The notes under the pieces: generated by a model
What the model saw: the letters and a program-made list of their open reading frames with translations, nothing else
Told to the model about the DNA's origin: nothing
Databases searched by the model: none
Assembly: GCA_020746105.1 (NCBI GenBank)
Contig: CM036619.1
Location: 3,187,395 to 3,251,394, forward strand
Direction of reading: 5' to 3'
DNA from: Trogon surrucura
Lineage: Eukaryota > Chordata > Aves > Trogoniformes > Trogonidae
Length of the DNA: 64,000 bases
Position numbers and translations under genes: made by a program
Shown here: positions 61,325-64,000 of the stretch, one piece after another
Position numbering within the stretch: the first letter of the stretch is position 1
Layout of the letters: every line of letters begins with the position of its first letter

Positions 61325-63388
61325 GCCTGTGACGGTGCACTCTCAGCTGAGCGAGGAGAAGTGCTGATGTGGGTTGGGCACTGTTAAAATTATTGTCTGT
61401 GGATGGACTCCCAACAACTGAAAGAGGTTCATGAAACGAATACTTTGAGGGCTTCCTGCTCATGTGCAGTGTTTTTCCCACGTGAAGCTCTAAGTGCACT
61501 CGCATCCTTGCAGTACAATTATGCTGTAACAAAGGATGGTGGCTGACGTTTTTGTTGTGAGGTTATGGTGCTGCACACGATTGCAGTTGTGTTAACATAC
61601 AGCAGAGTTAAGAGTCAGAACCATCTCAGATGGTTCAACTGGTGCTGATGGATCATTTCTGTACAGAGACCATTTAACCACCTGAGGTAGCCGATTGCAG
61701 ATGGGATTTAATATGGGGTAGTATTAGCTGCAGAGATGTTGAGAAGGCGGGTGAAATAGCTGAGTTATTTGCCAGAAAAAGCAGGTTACCAGCAGCAAAT
61801 TGACAGGAGGTTTAGATGATGGTGTTGATAAAGCTCCTCAACCTCTCCTGCTTGATTCGTGTCTGGAGTAAAGGGAAAAATCCAGCTATGTCACATTGTC
61901 TGAAGAACATAAATGAAAGAAAGTAAGATTATCAAATTGCTGAGCGTGGCAAATTCCCCCAAGCCCTGTAGAATAATGTATTTTAGTGATGCTGTACAGT
62001 TTATAAAGGTCAGTTTGCACTTCAATTACAAATCTAGGTTTAAAGGCTGTAAAGAACACAGGAAAAAGTAGTGGGTTTTTTTTTTTTTTGTAATTACCTC
62101 TTGGGCTGCTGATAATATTTCAGACTCATTTGTAAAAGGATTTCACAGTACTATAGCAACAGGCATTTTAAAAGCCTCGGTAGAAGTGTTGAAAATACAG
62201 GTCCTAGTTTTATTTTGCCATTTTACAGATGGACAAAATAAGCCTTGTGAATTTTAAAGGTTTTACAGTGAATTAATCACAAAGTTGAGAAGCAGTCTTG
62301 TATGAAAAGTTCAGTCAAATAGCAAAGCAAATATAATTTAAAAAAACCTGCAAATTTTTATTTTTTAATTTTTTTCTGTTATCCTTTTTACCACCGTTCT
62401 GGTTGTTAATCTTTATTGAATATGATTTCACACAGAGCTGGGGGTGCAGGGTCTTTACATGCTGCTTAAACCTAGAGTTGATTGGGATGACAAGAGAAAA
62501 GGTTTCCAGCAATGAGGAAATGACCAGAAAAAGAAAGAACTTTCTTCTCCTGTATAGATATGATTGGAATAGGACAAGAAATGTTAGTATTCAGTAAGTG
62601 GGCATTTTACCCAGGTGCTTCCTTACCATGGATGGCAGCTGTCCCGTAGCTCCGTCTTGTTCTTGGCTGTGCCTGTGTGACTGTGCTGCTAACAAGCCAG
62701 AAACAGAGAAAGCTGAGTCACAGGGTAAAGGTTACTACATTACGGGGCCAGACCACGCTAATTATGGCACTGAAATGCGAATTTGAGTGGATCCAGCTAA
62801 ATGATTGCATTTCTCCGGCTGGTAAAAGGAGTTTTTTTGGTTTTTTTTTTTCCTCTTGCACCAGCTGGAGAAAACTCCCTCCCTTGACACTTGTGCTGCG
62901 GTCTATTTTATGTGTGTCTTCCTTCAACCAATTATGCCTGAGAGATGGACAATTAAAAAAAAACATCTGTTTTTACAGCAAGAGCACTGCTGCCTCTGGC
63001 AGTTTACGTGCCATAGCGGTTTTCTACGTAGGGGAGGAAAATGGCGGAGGGAAAATGGGACCGTAAGGAAATATAAAATAAGAAGAAAACTTCGAAGATA
63101 CTCGTCTAAAAGCCGTTAGTTGTGCATGCATTTCCTGAAGCTGCCTGGTTTTGTTTAGACATGAAGAACGGCCGGCAACAAGGTTGATGGGAATCTGGTC
63201 TCTGCAGTTTGTCGCTGATGCTCTTGGGTTGAGCGGTTGGGTCACGGCACTGGGAATGCACCAAAGTGCACGACCTCTGAGAAGAGTCAGGATGGGAAAA
63301 CAGGTGGATGGATGGAGGGATGGATGGATGAATGGGTGCATGGATGGATGTGATGAACATGAAGACAGTGGCCTTTCCCTATCTTGCA
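61325..63388. other. Single-copy sequence with a GATG array
   Basis: Nothing gene-like recognised. A (GGAT)n microsatellite lies at 63303-63350. The 129-codon frame at 62677-63066 has no known motif. Confidence 0.5.
63303..63350. repeat. (GGAT)n imperfect microsatellite
   Basis: About twelve TGGA/GGAT units with substitutions, some 40 bp before the last CR1. Confidence 0.9.
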
Positions 63389-64000
63389 TGACTTATTAGA
63401 AAGCAGTGTAGGGGAAAGGGACCTGGGAGTCTTGGTGGACAGCAGGATGACCATGAGCCAGCAGTGTACCCTTGTGGCCAGGAAGGCCAATGGCATCCTG
63501 GGGTGTATTAGAAGGGGGGTGGTTAGTAGGTTGAGAGAGGTTCTCCTTCCCCTCTACTCTGCCCTGGTGAGACCCCATCTGGAATACTGTGTCCAGTTCT
63601 GGGCCCCTCAGCTCAAGAGAGACAGGGAAGTGCTGGAGAGAGTCCAGCACAGGGCAACTAGGATGATTAAGGGAGTGGAGCATCTCCCTTATGAGAAAAG
63701 ACTGAAGGAGCTGGGGCTCTTTAGTTTGGAGAAGAGGAGACTGAGGGGTGACCTCATTAATGTTTACAAATATATCAAGGGGGAGTGTCACGAGGATGGA
63801 GCCAGGCTCTTCTCGGTGACAACCACTGATAGGACAAGGGGTAATGGGCTGAAACTGGAACATAAGAGGTTCCGCTTAAACTCGAGAAGAAACTTCTCAG
63901 TGAGGGTGACGGAACACTGGAACAGGCTGCCCAGGGAGGTTGTGGAGTCTCCTTCTCTGGGGACATTCAAGACCCGCCTGGACACGTTCCTTTGTAGCGT
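63389..64000 (+). mobile_element. Young CR1, sense, runs off the window
   Basis: Starts at GACTTATTAGAAAGCAG and continues through the ORF end; the stop, UTR and tail lie beyond the window. Compared with 53439 it has an in-frame 3-bp deletion (AACTTCTCAGTG for AACTTCTTCTCAGTG). Confidence 0.96.

Larger units (their letters stand above)
49178..64000 (+). other. TSNARE1: TSNARE1 intron downstream of exon B (3' part outside window)
   Basis: It begins with the donor GTGAGT and leaves exon B in phase 2. No acceptor followed by a plausible continuation of TSNARE1 was seen before the window end. Confidence 0.7.

Noticed and set aside
62690-62730. AACAAGCCAGAAACAGAG followed by GGTAAAGG as the next TSNARE1 exon
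   Set aside because: The frame does not give the expected Q-Q-E-T-N-K-T continuation and there is no matching acceptor.

Overview
The window looks like avian nuclear DNA, and most of it is intron of a single gene on the + strand. Birds are suggested by the dense 5'-truncated CR1 LINE copies, which end in the avian octamer tail (ATTCTATG or ATTCTGTG repeats). They are also suggested by two fragments of an avian-type endogenous-retrovirus LTR and by two short exons matching the syntaxin-like region of TSNARE1. I see no prokaryotic-style gene organisation, no CRISPR array, and no RNA gene I can defend.

Gene content: exon A (37890-37967, 78 nt) and exon B (49108-49177, 70 nt) have good splice sites and complementary phases. 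Joined across an 11.1-kb intron they give one continuous reading frame from the N-terminal part of the syntaxin-like region of TSNARE1. Bases 1-37889 are then upstream intron and 49178-64000 downstream intron. I did not find the preceding Myb/SANT-type exon, nor the next exon (expected to continue with a sequence like H-x-x-Q-Q-E-T-N-K-T). A weak candidate exon on the - strand (57908-58043) is listed separately.

Repeats: about 17-18 kb by my rough addition, a bit over a quarter of the window, is CR1. All copies are 5'-truncated and carry the end of the reverse-transcriptase ORF plus the 3' UTR. Several layers are visible: one ancient amniote-type CR1 (41811-42178), many middle-aged copies, and a young, mutually very similar subfamily (16186, 36423, 41054, 47881, 51570, 53439 and 63389). 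CR1 has repeatedly landed inside CR1 (15.7-16.8, 18.8-19.6, 36.1-36.9, 39.8-40.7, 56.7, 60.6-61.3 kb). At 45.6-46.75 kb three layers are stacked. One LTR (32.15-33.24 kb) was split by a CR1.

Other sequence: a roughly 190-bp (GGAGA)n array sits inside a 330-bp purine-rich strand near 59.3 kb. There are smaller microsatellites and A/T runs. Long single-copy stretches include a CR1-free, AT-rich 4.9-kb block at 21.34-26.28 kb. The long open frames in the window are CR1 reverse-transcriptase remnants or low-complexity and chance ORFs, not host genes. I see no previously undescribed system. The most interesting items are the nested-insertion history, the inverted young CR1 pairs around both TSNARE1 exons, and the unexplained - strand candidate exon.
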